Positions 34,313 to 42,776 of a DNA stretch of 64,000 nucleotides are shown piece after piece. The first letter of the stretch is position 1. Every line of letters begins with the position of its first letter. The DNA is taken from contig NZ_QTQI01000006.1 of NCBI RefSeq assembly GCF_003853705.1, forward strand, positions 186,001-250,000, given 5' to 3'. This stretch comes from Burkholderia sp. Bp8992. Its GTDB lineage: Bacteria > Pseudomonadota > Gammaproteobacteria > Burkholderiales > Burkholderiaceae. A program made the position numbers and the translations under genes. The notes under the pieces are model-generated. The model did not search any database, was not told the origin of the DNA, and saw only the letters and a list, made by a program, of their open reading frames with translations.

Positions 34313-35197
34313 ATGCAGACGGCAGTCGGATTCATCGGCCTCGGCGTGATGGGCACGCCGATGGCGCTCAATCTTGCGCGGGCCGGCACGCCGCTCGTCG
34401 CATGGAGCCGTTCGCACGGCAGCGACGACGCACTTCGCGCCGCCGGCGCACACGTCGCCGAGGACGTCGACGACGTATTCGCGACCTGCCGCACCGTGAT
34501 CCTGATGCTCGCGAACGACGCGGCAATCGATGCCGTCCTCGCGCGCGGCATGCCCGGTTTTGCCGCTCGCGTCGGCGGCCGCACGATCGTCAACATGGGC
34601 ACGAATGCGCCCGAATACTCGCGCGCGCTCGCCGATGAAATCGCCGCCGCGTCGGGCCGCTACGTCGAGGCGCCCGTGTCGGGCTCGCGCAAGCCGGCCG
34701 AAGCTGGCCAGCTCGTCGTGATGCTGGCCGGTGCACCGGACGACGTCGATGCGGTGCGCGCGCTCGTGAAACCGCTGTGCCGCGACAGCTTCGTATGCGG
34801 CGACGTGCCGTCGGCGCTGACGATGAAGCTCGCCGTCAACCTGTTCCTGATCACGATGGTCACCGGTCTCGCCGAAGCCACGCATTTCGCGCAACGCCAC
34901 GGTATCGACCTCGCGCGCTTCGCCGACGTGCTGAACGCGGGCCCGATGGCCAGCGACGTGTCGCGCGTGAAGCTCGGCAAGCTCGTCGCGGAAGATTTCT
35001 CGGTACAGGCCGCGATCACCGACGTGCTGAAGAACGCGCGCCTCGTCGCCGAATCGGCACGCGGCATCGGCATCGCTTCGCCGCTGCTCGACATCTGCCA
35101 TGCGCTTTACGGCGAAACCGAGCAGGCTGGACATGGCGCGGCCGACATGGTCGCCGTGATCCGTGCGATCGAACAGCGTACCGGGGACGCGCGATGA
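34313..35197 (+). CDS. NAD(P)-dependent beta-hydroxyacid dehydrogenase
   Basis: A 294-residue oxidoreductase of the 3-hydroxyisobutyrate dehydrogenase family, distinct from the one at 11041-11934. The Rossmann motif VGFIGLGVMGTPMALNL is at residues 5-21, the substrate loop YVEAPVSGSRKPAEAGQL near 120, and the catalytic Lys in TMKLAVNL (about 170). AGGAC lies upstream of the chosen ATG; a longer in-frame start at 34244 has no such support. It may reduce succinic semialdehyde, glyoxylate or a related semialdehyde. It is 105 bases after the DUF971 gene, so membership of that operon is uncertain. Confidence 0.82.
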   Translation: MQTAVGFIGLGVMGTPMALNLARAGTPLVAWSRSHGSDDALRAAGAHVAEDVDDVFATCRTVILMLANDAAIDAVLARGMPGFAARVGGRTIVNMGTNAPEYSRALADEIAAASGRYVEAPVSGSRKPAEAGQLVVMLAGAPDDVDAVRALVKPLCRDSFVCGDVPSALTMKLAVNLFLITMVTGLAEATHFAQRHGIDLARFADVLNAGPMASDVSRVKLGKLVAEDFSVQAAITDVLKNARLVAESARGIGIASPLLDICHALYGETEQAGHGAADMVAVIRAIEQRTGDAR

Positions 35198-35246
35198 GCC
35201 GCGTGCCCACCCACGCGCTCGATCGCGCCGACAGGTAGGCGCGACC

Positions 35247-35735
35247 ATGTCCGTAACCGGCACCTCCGCAACAGGCAACGCTGCTTCCTTGCGCCCCGTT
35301 CCCGCCGTGATCGGCATCGTGCTGCGCGAGCGCGACGTGCTGCTCGTGCGCCGCGCGAATCCGCCCGATGCAGGCTGCTGGGGCTTCCCCGGCGGCAAGA
35401 TCGAGCCCGGCGAGCCGCTCGCGGATGCGGTCGTGCGCGAGATCGCGGAAGAGACGACGATCGACGTCGAGGCGCTCGACGCCTTTACCGCGCTGGACGC
35501 GTTCGATTACGATGCACACGGCGCCGTGCGCGAGCATTTCATCATGGTCGCCGTGCTGTGCAGATGGTTGCGCGGCACGCCGGCCGCCGGCGACGACGCG
35601 CTCGACGCGCGCTGGTTCGGCATCGCCGAACTCGACCGCGACGATTTGCCGATGAGCGCCGGCGTGCGCGACGTCGCGCAACGGGCGCTCGAGCGGGCGG
35701 CGATGCTGGGCAACGCGCGTCCACCATCCGCCTGA
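35247..35735 (+). CDS. Nudix hydrolase
   Basis: A 162-residue Nudix protein. After a variable N-terminus, AVIGIVLRERDVLLVRRANPPDAGCWGFPGG leads into a complete Nudix box (GGKIEPGE...VVREIAEETTI, about residues 50-72). The DAHGAVREHFIMVAVLCRW strand and the WFGIAELDRDDLPMS segment are typical of ADP-ribose pyrophosphatase-like or NADH-pyrophosphatase-like members. The substrate is probably a nucleoside diphosphate derivative. It starts 49 bases after the dehydrogenase gene. Confidence 0.85.
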   Translation: MSVTGTSATGNAASLRPVPAVIGIVLRERDVLLVRRANPPDAGCWGFPGGKIEPGEPLADAVVREIAEETTIDVEALDAFTALDAFDYDAHGAVREHFIMVAVLCRWLRGTPAAGDDALDARWFGIAELDRDDLPMSAGVRDVAQRALERAAMLGNARPPSA

Positions 35736-35832
35736 CACACCACTGCCGCTTGCGCGTCACCTTGCGCGCGATGCGTTCGATTCATCACGGCGCCGGCTAC
35801 CCGCCGAGCGCCGCATCATCACCCATCAAACC

Positions 35833-36282
35833 ATGATCAGAATTCGCCGATCCACCGAGGCCGACGGCACACGCGTGCTGGACATCTGGCGCACCGCAGT
35901 CGATGCCACGCATCACTTCCTGAGCGACGACGATCGTCGTTCGATCGAATCCGAAGTCGTCGCGTTTCTGCCGGGCGCACCGCTCGATCTGGCCGTCGAC
36001 GAGACCGATCGTCCGATCGGCTTCATGCTGCTCGACGGCAGCCACATGGAGGCGCTGTTCGTCGATCCCGCCCACCATGGCGCGGGGGTCGGGCGGCGAC
36101 TGGTCGAAGAAGCGCTCAAGCGCCACCCCGGCCTGTCGACCGACGTCAACGAACAGAACGAGGCGGCGGCGCGATTCTATGAACGGCTCGGATTCGAGCG
36201 CTGCGGGCGATCGGCGCTGGATGGACAAGGGCGACCTTATCCGCTGATACACCTTCGTTATCGCGGTGACGATCGGGACTGA
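35833..36282 (+). CDS. GNAT family N-acetyltransferase
   Basis: A 149-residue acetyl-CoA-dependent acetyltransferase. The N-terminal IRIRRSTEADGTRVLDIW, the beta-4 strand MEALFVDPAHHGAGVGRRLVEEAL with the pyrophosphate-binding R/Q-x-x-G-x-G/A-like loop, and NEQNEAAARFYERLGFER are standard GNAT motifs. It resembles the YjaB group. The acceptor is not predictable. It is a single gene with a 97-base leader. Confidence 0.87.
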   Translation: MIRIRRSTEADGTRVLDIWRTAVDATHHFLSDDDRRSIESEVVAFLPGAPLDLAVDETDRPIGFMLLDGSHMEALFVDPAHHGAGVGRRLVEEALKRHPGLSTDVNEQNEAAARFYERLGFERCGRSALDGQGRPYPLIHLRYRGDDRD

Positions 36283-36542
36283 GCCGGCGTCCGGGCAACG
36301 ACGAGACACTGCACGCGCCCGGTCCGGATGCGCTGAAAACGACAGCGCACTTGCGACATGCGCACAGCCGTGGCCGGATCCGGCACCACGGCGAAAAAGA
36401 AGCAGTGCACGGGAACCGGCGGCAGCGCATCGAATCCAGGTAGCTTCGGTTGAGTCGCGGCAGCCCGTTCGAATGGCCTGGTGCGGGATTTTCGCCGCAC
36501 GCCCGAAGATGCTACCCTCTCGGCCAAACTCGACACCCTCTG

Positions 36543-37181
36543 ATGAAGCACCCGAATTCAACCATGCAAACCGTCGCGGTACTGGACTTCGAAACAACCG
36601 GCCTGTCGCCGAACCTGGGCGACCGTGCGACCGAAATTGCCGTCATCCTGCTGCGCGACGGGCAGGTCGTCGACCGTTTCCAGAGCTTGATGAATGCAGG
36701 CAGACGCATCCCGTCCGATGTCGTTGCGCTCACCGGCATCACGAACGACATGATCGCAGCGGCGCCGCCCGCGTCCGAAGTCATGAAGGAAGCGGCGGCG
36801 TTCGTCGGCAAGCATGCGGTCGTGGCCCACAACGCCGGTTTCGACAAGCGCTTCTGGCAGTCGGAACTCGGGCTGCTCGGCATGTCGGCCGACCATGCGT
36901 TTGCGTGCACGATGCTGGTGGCGCGACGGATCTACCCGGACGCGCGAAGTCACCGCCTGTCGAGCCTCGCCGAGATGCTGCGGCTGCCGCAAACGGGCCG
37001 TGCGCACCGCGCGATGGTCGATGCCGAGATGGCCGGCCATCTGTGGTGCCGGTTGCAGCAGGATATTTCGCGGACTTATGGACTGGAGCGGATCGATCAC
37101 GCGTTGATGTCGCGTGTTCAGGTGACGACCAAGGCGAAAGTACCGATGTACCTGCGGTCGCTCGTGCGGACGCATGCGTGA
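36543..37181 (+). CDS. DEDDh 3'-5' exonuclease (DNA polymerase III epsilon-like)
   Basis: A 212-residue exonuclease of the RNase T/DnaQ fold. The acidic residues are in VLDFETTGL (Asp and Glu, about 14-16), VVAHNAGFDKRFW (Asp, about 100) and HRAMVDAEM (His and Asp, about 158-163), giving the DEDDh set. The exonuclease fold ends near residue 175 and a short basic tail follows. It lacks the polymerase-alpha binding region of true DnaQ, so it is more likely a stand-alone nuclease. Starts at 36543 and 36564 are both possible. Confidence 0.85.
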   Translation: MKHPNSTMQTVAVLDFETTGLSPNLGDRATEIAVILLRDGQVVDRFQSLMNAGRRIPSDVVALTGITNDMIAAAPPASEVMKEAAAFVGKHAVVAHNAGFDKRFWQSELGLLGMSADHAFACTMLVARRIYPDARSHRLSSLAEMLRLPQTGRAHRAMVDAEMAGHLWCRLQQDISRTYGLERIDHALMSRVQVTTKAKVPMYLRSLVRTHA

Positions 37182-37449
37182 CGAATCCGGCCCAGGAACG
37201 GCAACGCGGCGTTGCCTGACCGACTTCGCGCGTTAGCGCAAGACAGCCGGGTCGCTTCTTGCCTCCGCCCGAAACGGGGGCAACCAGCCAACCGAATCGC
37301 CAATCCGCTTGCGGACCATCGCGACGCGCCGACCACGGAAGCCCCTGAATCCATGAAGTTGCTTCTGCGAATGGACATTCGCCAAAGATGCGACGCGCTC
37401 CCCAAGGCGACCGATACCCGTTTCATCCGACCGGGAACATTGACCCGGA

Positions 37450-38031
37450 TCACCCGCCGGGAGCAGCCAATCGTTGGGCACTCACCTCCGCCAGCGCCTC
37501 GAATATGGCGGGCGTACGCTCCAGGCGGGCGATCGTCCGCGCGCCTTCGAGGGCCGCGACCAATGCGGCCGCGGTAGACGACGCGCGCGCGGGAGCGAAA
37601 CCGCATCCTGTGAAATGCTGCGCAATGATCTCGGTGGACGCAACGAATCCGCGCGCTACCCGTTGGGTCAGGTCGGCGTCGAGCGCGGGCAACTCATTCG
37701 CCAGATTCTGCATCAGACATCCGTACTGGAAATCAGAGGCAACCATTTCAGCCGCGAATGTGCTGAACAGCCGCTGGACAAAATTCAGCGCATCGCCTGT
37801 CGTCTCCGACGAGATGTTGCGCAGTACCGCCATTCGCGCCTCAATGTAATTGTCGATTGCTTCTTCCGCGAGTTGCGCCTTGCCACGTGGAAAGTGGAAA
37901 TAGAACGATCCTTTGGGCGCACCGCTCTCATTCAGGATCTGGGTCAATCCCGTCGCGGTGTAGCCCTGGATGCGAAACAGCCGTTCGGCCGTGGCAATCG
38001 CGCGGTCGCGCGCGTCAGTCTTGCGTGTCAT
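37450..38031 (-). CDS. TetR family repressor
   Basis: A 193-residue TetR-type repressor. The DNA-binding domain (about 5-55) has RDRAIATAERLFRIQGYTATGLTQILNESGAPKGSFYFHFPRGK. The ligand domain (60-190) contains QYGCLMQNLANELPALD, a pattern of the YcdC/NemR-like group that often senses electrophiles or aromatic compounds. The ATG at 38031 is used; an upstream start would cover the operators. It diverges from the hydrolase gene, and two palindromic sites lie in the 81-bp gap, making repression of both genes very likely. Confidence 0.88.
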   Translation of the reverse strand: MTRKTDARDRAIATAERLFRIQGYTATGLTQILNESGAPKGSFYFHFPRGKAQLAEEAIDNYIEARMAVLRNISSETTGDALNFVQRLFSTFAAEMVASDFQYGCLMQNLANELPALDADLTQRVARGFVASTEIIAQHFTGCGFAPARASSTAAALVAALEGARTIARLERTPAIFEALAEVSAQRLAAPGG

Positions 38032-38054
38032 TCCGAAAACGTACCACGTCTCGC

Positions 38055-38084
38055 TTGACGTCGCTATGGTGACCGCCATACTAT
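38055..38084 (+). promoter_or_regulatory. Promoter of the hydrolase-NIPSNAP unit
   Basis: TTGACG (38055-38060), an 18-base spacer and TACTAT (38079-38084). Both operator palindromes overlap the spacer, the -10 or the start site, as expected for TetR repression. Confidence 0.5.
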
Positions 38085-38097
38085 GGTGATCACCATA
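38065..38097. promoter_or_regulatory. Tandem TetR operators
   Basis: TATGGTGATCACCATA (38082-38097) is a perfect 16-bp palindrome. TATGGTGACCGCCATA (38065-38080) is the same site with 14 of 16 positions symmetric. The centres are 17 bp apart. The sites fill the gap between the divergent tetR and hydrolase genes. Confidence 0.75.
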
Positions 38098-38112
38098 TTT
38101 CGAGCCCCGACG

Positions 38113-39420
38113 ATGCCCCATGACCCCGACAAGCCATCGGCGTCCCGTCGAGCTTTCCTGGCGATGGGCGCGGCCAGCTTGGTTGCGGCTTCAATTCGAC
38201 CTGCTGCCGCCGCAAACCCGATAGGAGGAACTGCTTTGACCACGTCAATGTATGGCGACGGAACCCTTCCGACGGGGGTGCGCTCGCGGATGGTCCATGG
38301 GGTCAACGGCCTCGACGTCCATATTCTCGAGGCCGGTTATGAAAGGCCCGATCGGCCGCTCGCACTGCTTCTGCATGGTTTCCCCGATCTGGCTTACGGC
38401 TGGCGGCACGTGATGCCGTTGCTGGCGGACGCCGGCTACCACGTCGTGGCGCCTGATCAGCGCGGTTGTGGCCGCACCACCGGTTCGGTGAACGACTATG
38501 ACGCCCCGCTTGCGCCCTTCAGCCTGCTGAATATGGCGCGCGACGCCCTCGGCTTGGTTTTCGCGTTGGGTTATCGGCGTACGGCGATGCTCGTCGGGCA
38601 CGATCTCGGCTCGCCCGTGACGGCCTATTGTGCGCTGGCCCGACCTGACGTCTTTCCGTCGGTGGTGCTGATGAGCGCGCCATTCCCCGGTCCGCCGACG
38701 TTTCCGTTCGACGTCGCGAAAAGCGAAGGATCGTCGGTCCAGCCGAACACGGGCATGCAAAAGTTGGCGGCTGCGCTGGCGGCACTCGATCCGCCGAGGC
38801 AGTATTACCAGCAATACCTGAGCTCACGAGCGGCGAACCCTGACATGTGGCACCCGCCTCAAGGCTTGCACGCGTTACTTCGTGCATTTTTCCACGTCAA
38901 GAGCGCCGACTGGCCGGGAAACAAGCCGCATCCGTTGCAGGCGCCAACCGCCGCGGAATTTGCACGGATGCCCACCTATTACGTCATGGATCTCGGCAAG
39001 ACGATGGCCGAGACCGTCGCGCCATTCCACCCTTCCGCCGCCGAGGTCATGGCCTGCACCTGGCTCACCGAGCCGGAACTCGCGGTGTACACGGCGGAGT
39101 ACGGCCGCACGGGGTTTCAAGGCGCGCTGCAGGCTTATCGTGTCTTTTCCGATCCTGCCCTGAACGCCGGGTTGCGCCTGTTCTCGGGCAAGACGATCGA
39201 TGTCCCTTCGCTTTTCATTGGCGGGAAAAGCGATTGGGGCACGTATTCGGCGCCTGGCTCGCTCGATCTCATGAGGACGAAGGCGACGACGAGAATGGCG
39301 GGCATCGAGCTGATCGACGGCGCAGGTCACTGGATCCAGCAGGAGCAGCCGGTTCGCCTCGCCGAACGCCTGCTTGCCTTCGTCAAGGACGTGGACGCGG
39401 TGGATCACACCGTCGGTTAG
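38113..39420 (+). CDS. Tat-exported alpha/beta hydrolase, epoxide hydrolase-like
   Basis: A 435-residue hydrolase. The N-terminus has a twin-arginine signal: SRRAFLAMGAASLVAASIRPAAA, cleaved near residue 34. The fold carries the oxyanion motif LLHGFPDLAYGW (about 90), the nucleophile elbow LVGHDLGSPV with Asp rather than Ser, and a late catalytic His in GAGHWIQQEQP. An Asp nucleophile is characteristic of epoxide hydrolases and haloalkane dehalogenases. The ATG at 38113 begins just before the Tat signal. A TetR repressor controls it, and a NIPSNAP gene follows after 104 bases. Detoxification or catabolism of a xenobiotic is the likely role. Confidence 0.83.
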   Translation: MPHDPDKPSASRRAFLAMGAASLVAASIRPAAAANPIGGTALTTSMYGDGTLPTGVRSRMVHGVNGLDVHILEAGYERPDRPLALLLHGFPDLAYGWRHVMPLLADAGYHVVAPDQRGCGRTTGSVNDYDAPLAPFSLLNMARDALGLVFALGYRRTAMLVGHDLGSPVTAYCALARPDVFPSVVLMSAPFPGPPTFPFDVAKSEGSSVQPNTGMQKLAAALAALDPPRQYYQQYLSSRAANPDMWHPPQGLHALLRAFFHVKSADWPGNKPHPLQAPTAAEFARMPTYYVMDLGKTMAETVAPFHPSAAEVMACTWLTEPELAVYTAEYGRTGFQGALQAYRVFSDPALNAGLRLFSGKTIDVPSLFIGGKSDWGTYSAPGSLDLMRTKATTRMAGIELIDGAGHWIQQEQPVRLAERLLAFVKDVDAVDHTVG

Positions 39421-39524
39421 GTCGGGGGGCCTGTCGTCCGGTCTTGAAAAGATCGCCTGCCCGGCTCACCCTTTCGACGAAGAAACGAACGGATGCGTTT
39501 CGGAACCGGCAAAGGAGCATTGGC

Positions 39525-40139
39525 ATGCCGTATGAACTGACGACCCTTTCGTGCTCGCTTCTGGAGCAGGCGACCGTATCCGACGACGCCCGCCGCTGGG
39601 TGTCGGACGCTGACGCGGCTGGCATGCTCCTGGGTTCATGGCGAACGGAAATCGGCGAGCTCGGGCAAATCATCGTGTTGCGCAAGTTCGAGACCATGCA
39701 CGAACTCCAGCGCGAACGTGAACGCGCTTATATGGCCGAACAGCCGTTTCATATAGCGAACCCGCACATCCGGCTGGACATGGAAAGCTATGCGCTGTTT
39801 CCTTTTTTGCCCGAGGTTCAACCCGCAACATTCGGCAAGTTTTACGAACTTCGCCGCTACTGGTTGAAACCCGGTGGAATCGCGCCGACCATCGCCGCCT
39901 GGGAGCAGGCCGTCGCACCGGCCAAGGCTTACACGTCGCATCTGGTCGCAAACATGTACGCGCTCGATGGCCCGCCTCGCATCGCCCACATCTGGGGATT
40001 CTCGAGCCTGGAAGAACGCATGAACCTGCGGGCGCAGCATTATTCCGCTGGGCTCTGGCCGCCCAAAGGCGGCCCCCAGCAGATCGAAAAGGCGACCTCG
40101 ACCATCTGCCTGCCTGAAGCGTGGTCGCCGATGTGCTGA
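39525..40139 (+). CDS. NIPSNAP family protein
   Basis: A 204-residue protein with two ferredoxin-like alpha/beta barrels (about 1-100 and 105-204), recognised as NIPSNAP by YELRRYWLKPGGIAPTIAAWEQAVAP, then ARIAHIWGFSSLEERMNLRA-like elements in the second half. Bacterial NIPSNAP proteins are often found beside degradative oxygenases or hydrolases, but their biochemical role is unclear. AAGGAG lies 8-9 bases before the ATG. It is presumably co-transcribed with the hydrolase under TetR control. Confidence 0.82.
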   Translation: MPYELTTLSCSLLEQATVSDDARRWVSDADAAGMLLGSWRTEIGELGQIIVLRKFETMHELQRERERAYMAEQPFHIANPHIRLDMESYALFPFLPEVQPATFGKFYELRRYWLKPGGIAPTIAAWEQAVAPAKAYTSHLVANMYALDGPPRIAHIWGFSSLEERMNLRAQHYSAGLWPPKGGPQQIEKATSTICLPEAWSPMC

Positions 40140-40239
40140 AGTCAACGACAGCGATATGGGATTGCGCGCGGCGCCGCGCCGCGCCGGGCAGAAGGCTTGT
40201 CAATCTGGGACTGCGGCGTAACACCCGCCTTCCCGAGAA

Positions 40240-40268
40240 GACTTTTACCGTCACGGACGGTAAAAGTC
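40240..40268. repeat. Perfect 13-bp inverted repeat
   Basis: GACTTTTACCGTC and GACGGTAAAAGTC flank ACG. The stem is AT-containing and lies 100 bases beyond the NIPSNAP gene with no T-run after it. It could be a regulator site, a processed 3' hairpin or an element boundary. Confidence 0.6.
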
Positions 40269-40319
40269 CGAATGGTGATTGAGAGCGTCTCAATCCGCCC
40301 TCGATTCTTGCCGCCAGTT

Positions 40320-40352
40320 TTATCGCCGGCCGGCTTTGCTGGCCGGCGATAA
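40320..40352. repeat. 12-bp inverted repeat downstream of guaA
   Basis: TTATCGCCGGCC (40320-40331) pairs with GGCCGGCGATAA (40341-40352), and the loop can extend the stem by three more pairs. The T-run needed for a canonical terminator is missing on both strands. It may be a weak terminator between the converging NIPSNAP and guaA transcripts. Confidence 0.5.
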
Positions 40353-40437
40353 CCTCCGATACGTGCCGCGATGTATTTTCAAATCAATACGCCACGACGA
40401 TTTTTCGGCGGCTGGCGATAGCCCCCAAGTCGCTGAA

Positions 40438-42057
40438 TCACTCCCACTCGATCGTCGCCGGCGGCTTGCCCGAGATGTCGTACACGACCCGGTTGATGCC
40501 GCGCACTTCGTTGATGATCCGGTTCGACGCACGGCCGAGCAGCGCGTACGGCAGGTGCGCCCAGTGTGCGGTCATGAAGTCGGTCGTCTGCACCGCGCGC
40601 AGCGACGTCACGTAGTCGTAGGTCCGGCCATCGCCCATCACGCCGACCGACTTGACCGGCAGGAACACCGCGAATGCCTGGCTCGTCAGGTCGTACCAGC
40701 TCTTGCCGACATCGGCTTCGCCGCACAGGCCCGCTGCCGCATCCTGCGCGGTCGCGATCGTGCCGCGCAGTTCCTCGATGAAGATCGCGTCCGCGCGGCG
40801 CAGCAGGTCCGCGTACTCGCGCTTCACTTCGCCGAGAATCCGCACGCCGAGGCCCGGGCCCGGGAACGGATGGCGATACACCATCTCCGGCGGCAGGCCG
40901 AGCGCGACGCCCAGCTCGCGCACTTCGTCCTTGAACAGGTCGCGCAGCGGCTCGAGCAGCTTCAGGCCGAGCGTTTCCGGCAGGCCGCCGACGTTGTGGT
41001 GACTCTTGATCGTCGTCGCCTTCTTCGTCTTCGTGCCGCCCGATTCGACCACGTCCGGGTAGATCGTGCCCTGCGCGAGCCACTTCGCCTTCGACAGCTT
41101 CTTCGCTTCGGCCTGGAACACCTCGACGAACTCGCGGCCGATGATCTTGCGCTTTGCTTCCGGATCGGTCACGCCGGCCAGGTGGCCGAGGAACTGATCG
41201 GCGGCATCGACGTGCACGACCTTCGCATGCAGGCGGCCCTCGAACATGTCGAGCACCATCTTGCCTTCGTTCAGGCGCAGCAGGCCGTGGTCGACGAACA
41301 CGCAGGTCAGCTGGTCGCCGATCGCGCGATGGATCAGCGCGGCTGCGACGCTCGAATCGACGCCGCCCGACAGGCCGAGAATCACTTCCTCGTCACCGAC
41401 CTGCTCGCGGATCTTCGCGACAGCTTCCTCGATATGGTTCTTCATGATCCAGTCGGGCTTCGCACCGGCGATCTGCAGCACGAAGCGTTCGATGATCTGG
41501 CGGCCCTTCACCGTGTGCGTGACTTCCGGGTGGAACTGCACCGCGTAGTAGCCGCGCGCCTCGTCGGCCATGCCGGCGATCGGGCAGCTCGGCGTCGACG
41601 CCATCAGCGCGAAGCCCGGCGGAAGCTCGGCAACCTTGTCGCCGTGGCTCATCCACACCTTCAGCATGCCGTGGCCTTCGGCCGTCGTGAAATCCTCGAT
41701 GCCGTCGAGCAGGCGCGTATGGCCGTGCGCGCGCATTTCCGCATAGCCGAATTCGCGATGGTCGCTCCACTCGACCTTGCCGCCGAGCTGCACGGCCATC
41801 GTCTGCATGCCGTAGCAGATGCCGAGCACCGGCACGCCGAGATCCCACACGGCCTGCGGCGCGCGCAGCTGATGGTCCTCGTACGTGCTCGCGTGGCTGC
41901 CCGAGAGGATCACCGCCTTCGGCGCGAACTCGCGGACGAAGTCGTCGGATACATCGTTCGGATGGATTTCGCAGTAGACGTGCGCTTCACGCACACGACG
42001 CGCAATCAGTTGGGTGACTTGCGAACCGAAGTCGAGAATCAGGATTTTGTCGTGCAT
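40438..42057 (-). CDS. guaA: GMP synthase (glutamine-hydrolysing)
   Basis: A 539-residue cytoplasmic enzyme that aminates XMP to GMP. The N-terminal class I glutamine amidotransferase domain (1-200) has the nucleophile in GICYGMQ and the His/Glu in QFHPEVTHT. The ATP pyrophosphatase domain begins near 205 with the PP-loop GLSGGVDSS. The C-terminal dimerisation domain ends IEWE. Length matches the family (about 525-540). guaB lies upstream on the same strand, with a small membrane-protein gene between them. Confidence 0.97.
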   Translation of the reverse strand: MHDKILILDFGSQVTQLIARRVREAHVYCEIHPNDVSDDFVREFAPKAVILSGSHASTYEDHQLRAPQAVWDLGVPVLGICYGMQTMAVQLGGKVEWSDHREFGYAEMRAHGHTRLLDGIEDFTTAEGHGMLKVWMSHGDKVAELPPGFALMASTPSCPIAGMADEARGYYAVQFHPEVTHTVKGRQIIERFVLQIAGAKPDWIMKNHIEEAVAKIREQVGDEEVILGLSGGVDSSVAAALIHRAIGDQLTCVFVDHGLLRLNEGKMVLDMFEGRLHAKVVHVDAADQFLGHLAGVTDPEAKRKIIGREFVEVFQAEAKKLSKAKWLAQGTIYPDVVESGGTKTKKATTIKSHHNVGGLPETLGLKLLEPLRDLFKDEVRELGVALGLPPEMVYRHPFPGPGLGVRILGEVKREYADLLRRADAIFIEELRGTIATAQDAAAGLCGEADVGKSWYDLTSQAFAVFLPVKSVGVMGDGRTYDYVTSLRAVQTTDFMTAHWAHLPYALLGRASNRIINEVRGINRVVYDISGKPPATIEWE

Positions 42058-42164
42058 GGCTGCGGACGGGATGAAGAGAATAAGAAAAGCAGCGCATCAA
42101 GCGCTGCGTCAAAAGCATGGACAGCGGCGTCGGGCGGCAGGCGGCTCGCGCGACGCATCGCCGG

Positions 42165-42770
42165 TCAATCCTGCATCGGCGGGCGTTCGTCGAGTGCGAC
42201 GCCGCCTGACGACTGACGGGAACCGGATGAAGCCGGCGACGATGCAGCAGGCGCCGCGGGACGGCTGACGACGGGCTCGACGCGCTGCGGTGCGGGCGAC
42301 GACGCCGGCGCCATCGCCGGCTCGGCCGGACGCTGCGCCGGTGCGCGCGCCTCGAGCGCCTGCGCCTTCTCGCGCCGGCGCACGGCCGATGCGATTCGCA
42401 CGCCGCCGAGGCCCAGCAGGATCAGCGCGACACCGGCCACGACCGACAGCACCCGGCCGGCGGCCGCCAGCGCGGGACCGCTGCCGGCGCCGAGCGACCA
42501 GACGATCGTCAGCACGCCGGTCAGCCAGTACACATGGCTGACCGACCGCGCCACCGGCGCCGTGAGGTCACCGTTGAACGCCGCATGAAACGCGAGCCAC
42601 GCGAGACCGAGCAACGCGATGCCGAACGCCTGGCCGAGCATCGCCGGCTGGATGTTCTGCAACTGCAGCGCGTTGAACAGCGACTGCCAGGGCGTCAGCA
42701 CGAACAGCACGCCGAACGCCAGCAGCAGCACGGCATCGAGGATCAGCACGGCTCGCAGCAGCGGTTTCAT
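42165..42770 (-). CDS. Small membrane protein of unknown function
   Basis: A 201-residue protein with four hydrophobic segments (about 5-28, 42-65, 76-95 and 103-124), the first starting MKPLLRAVLILDAVLLLAFGVLFVL. A basic RRREK follows, then a long Ala/Pro/Ser-rich cytoplasmic tail (130-201) of low complexity. I do not recognise the family beyond its membrane layout. It sits 6 bases from the guaB stop and 107 bases from guaA, so it is within the guaB-guaA transcript, although nothing in it suggests a purine role. Confidence 0.65.
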   Translation of the reverse strand: MKPLLRAVLILDAVLLLAFGVLFVLTPWQSLFNALQLQNIQPAMLGQAFGIALLGLAWLAFHAAFNGDLTAPVARSVSHVYWLTGVLTIVWSLGAGSGPALAAAGRVLSVVAGVALILLGLGGVRIASAVRRREKAQALEARAPAQRPAEPAMAPASSPAPQRVEPVVSRPAAPAASSPASSGSRQSSGGVALDERPPMQD

Positions 42771-42776
42771 CGGCGA

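Noticed and set aside
37182-37449. Possible gene remnant between the exonuclease and tetR
   Set aside because: Several short open frames exist on both strands but none has a start signal or a recognisable fragment of a known family. I see nothing reliable here.
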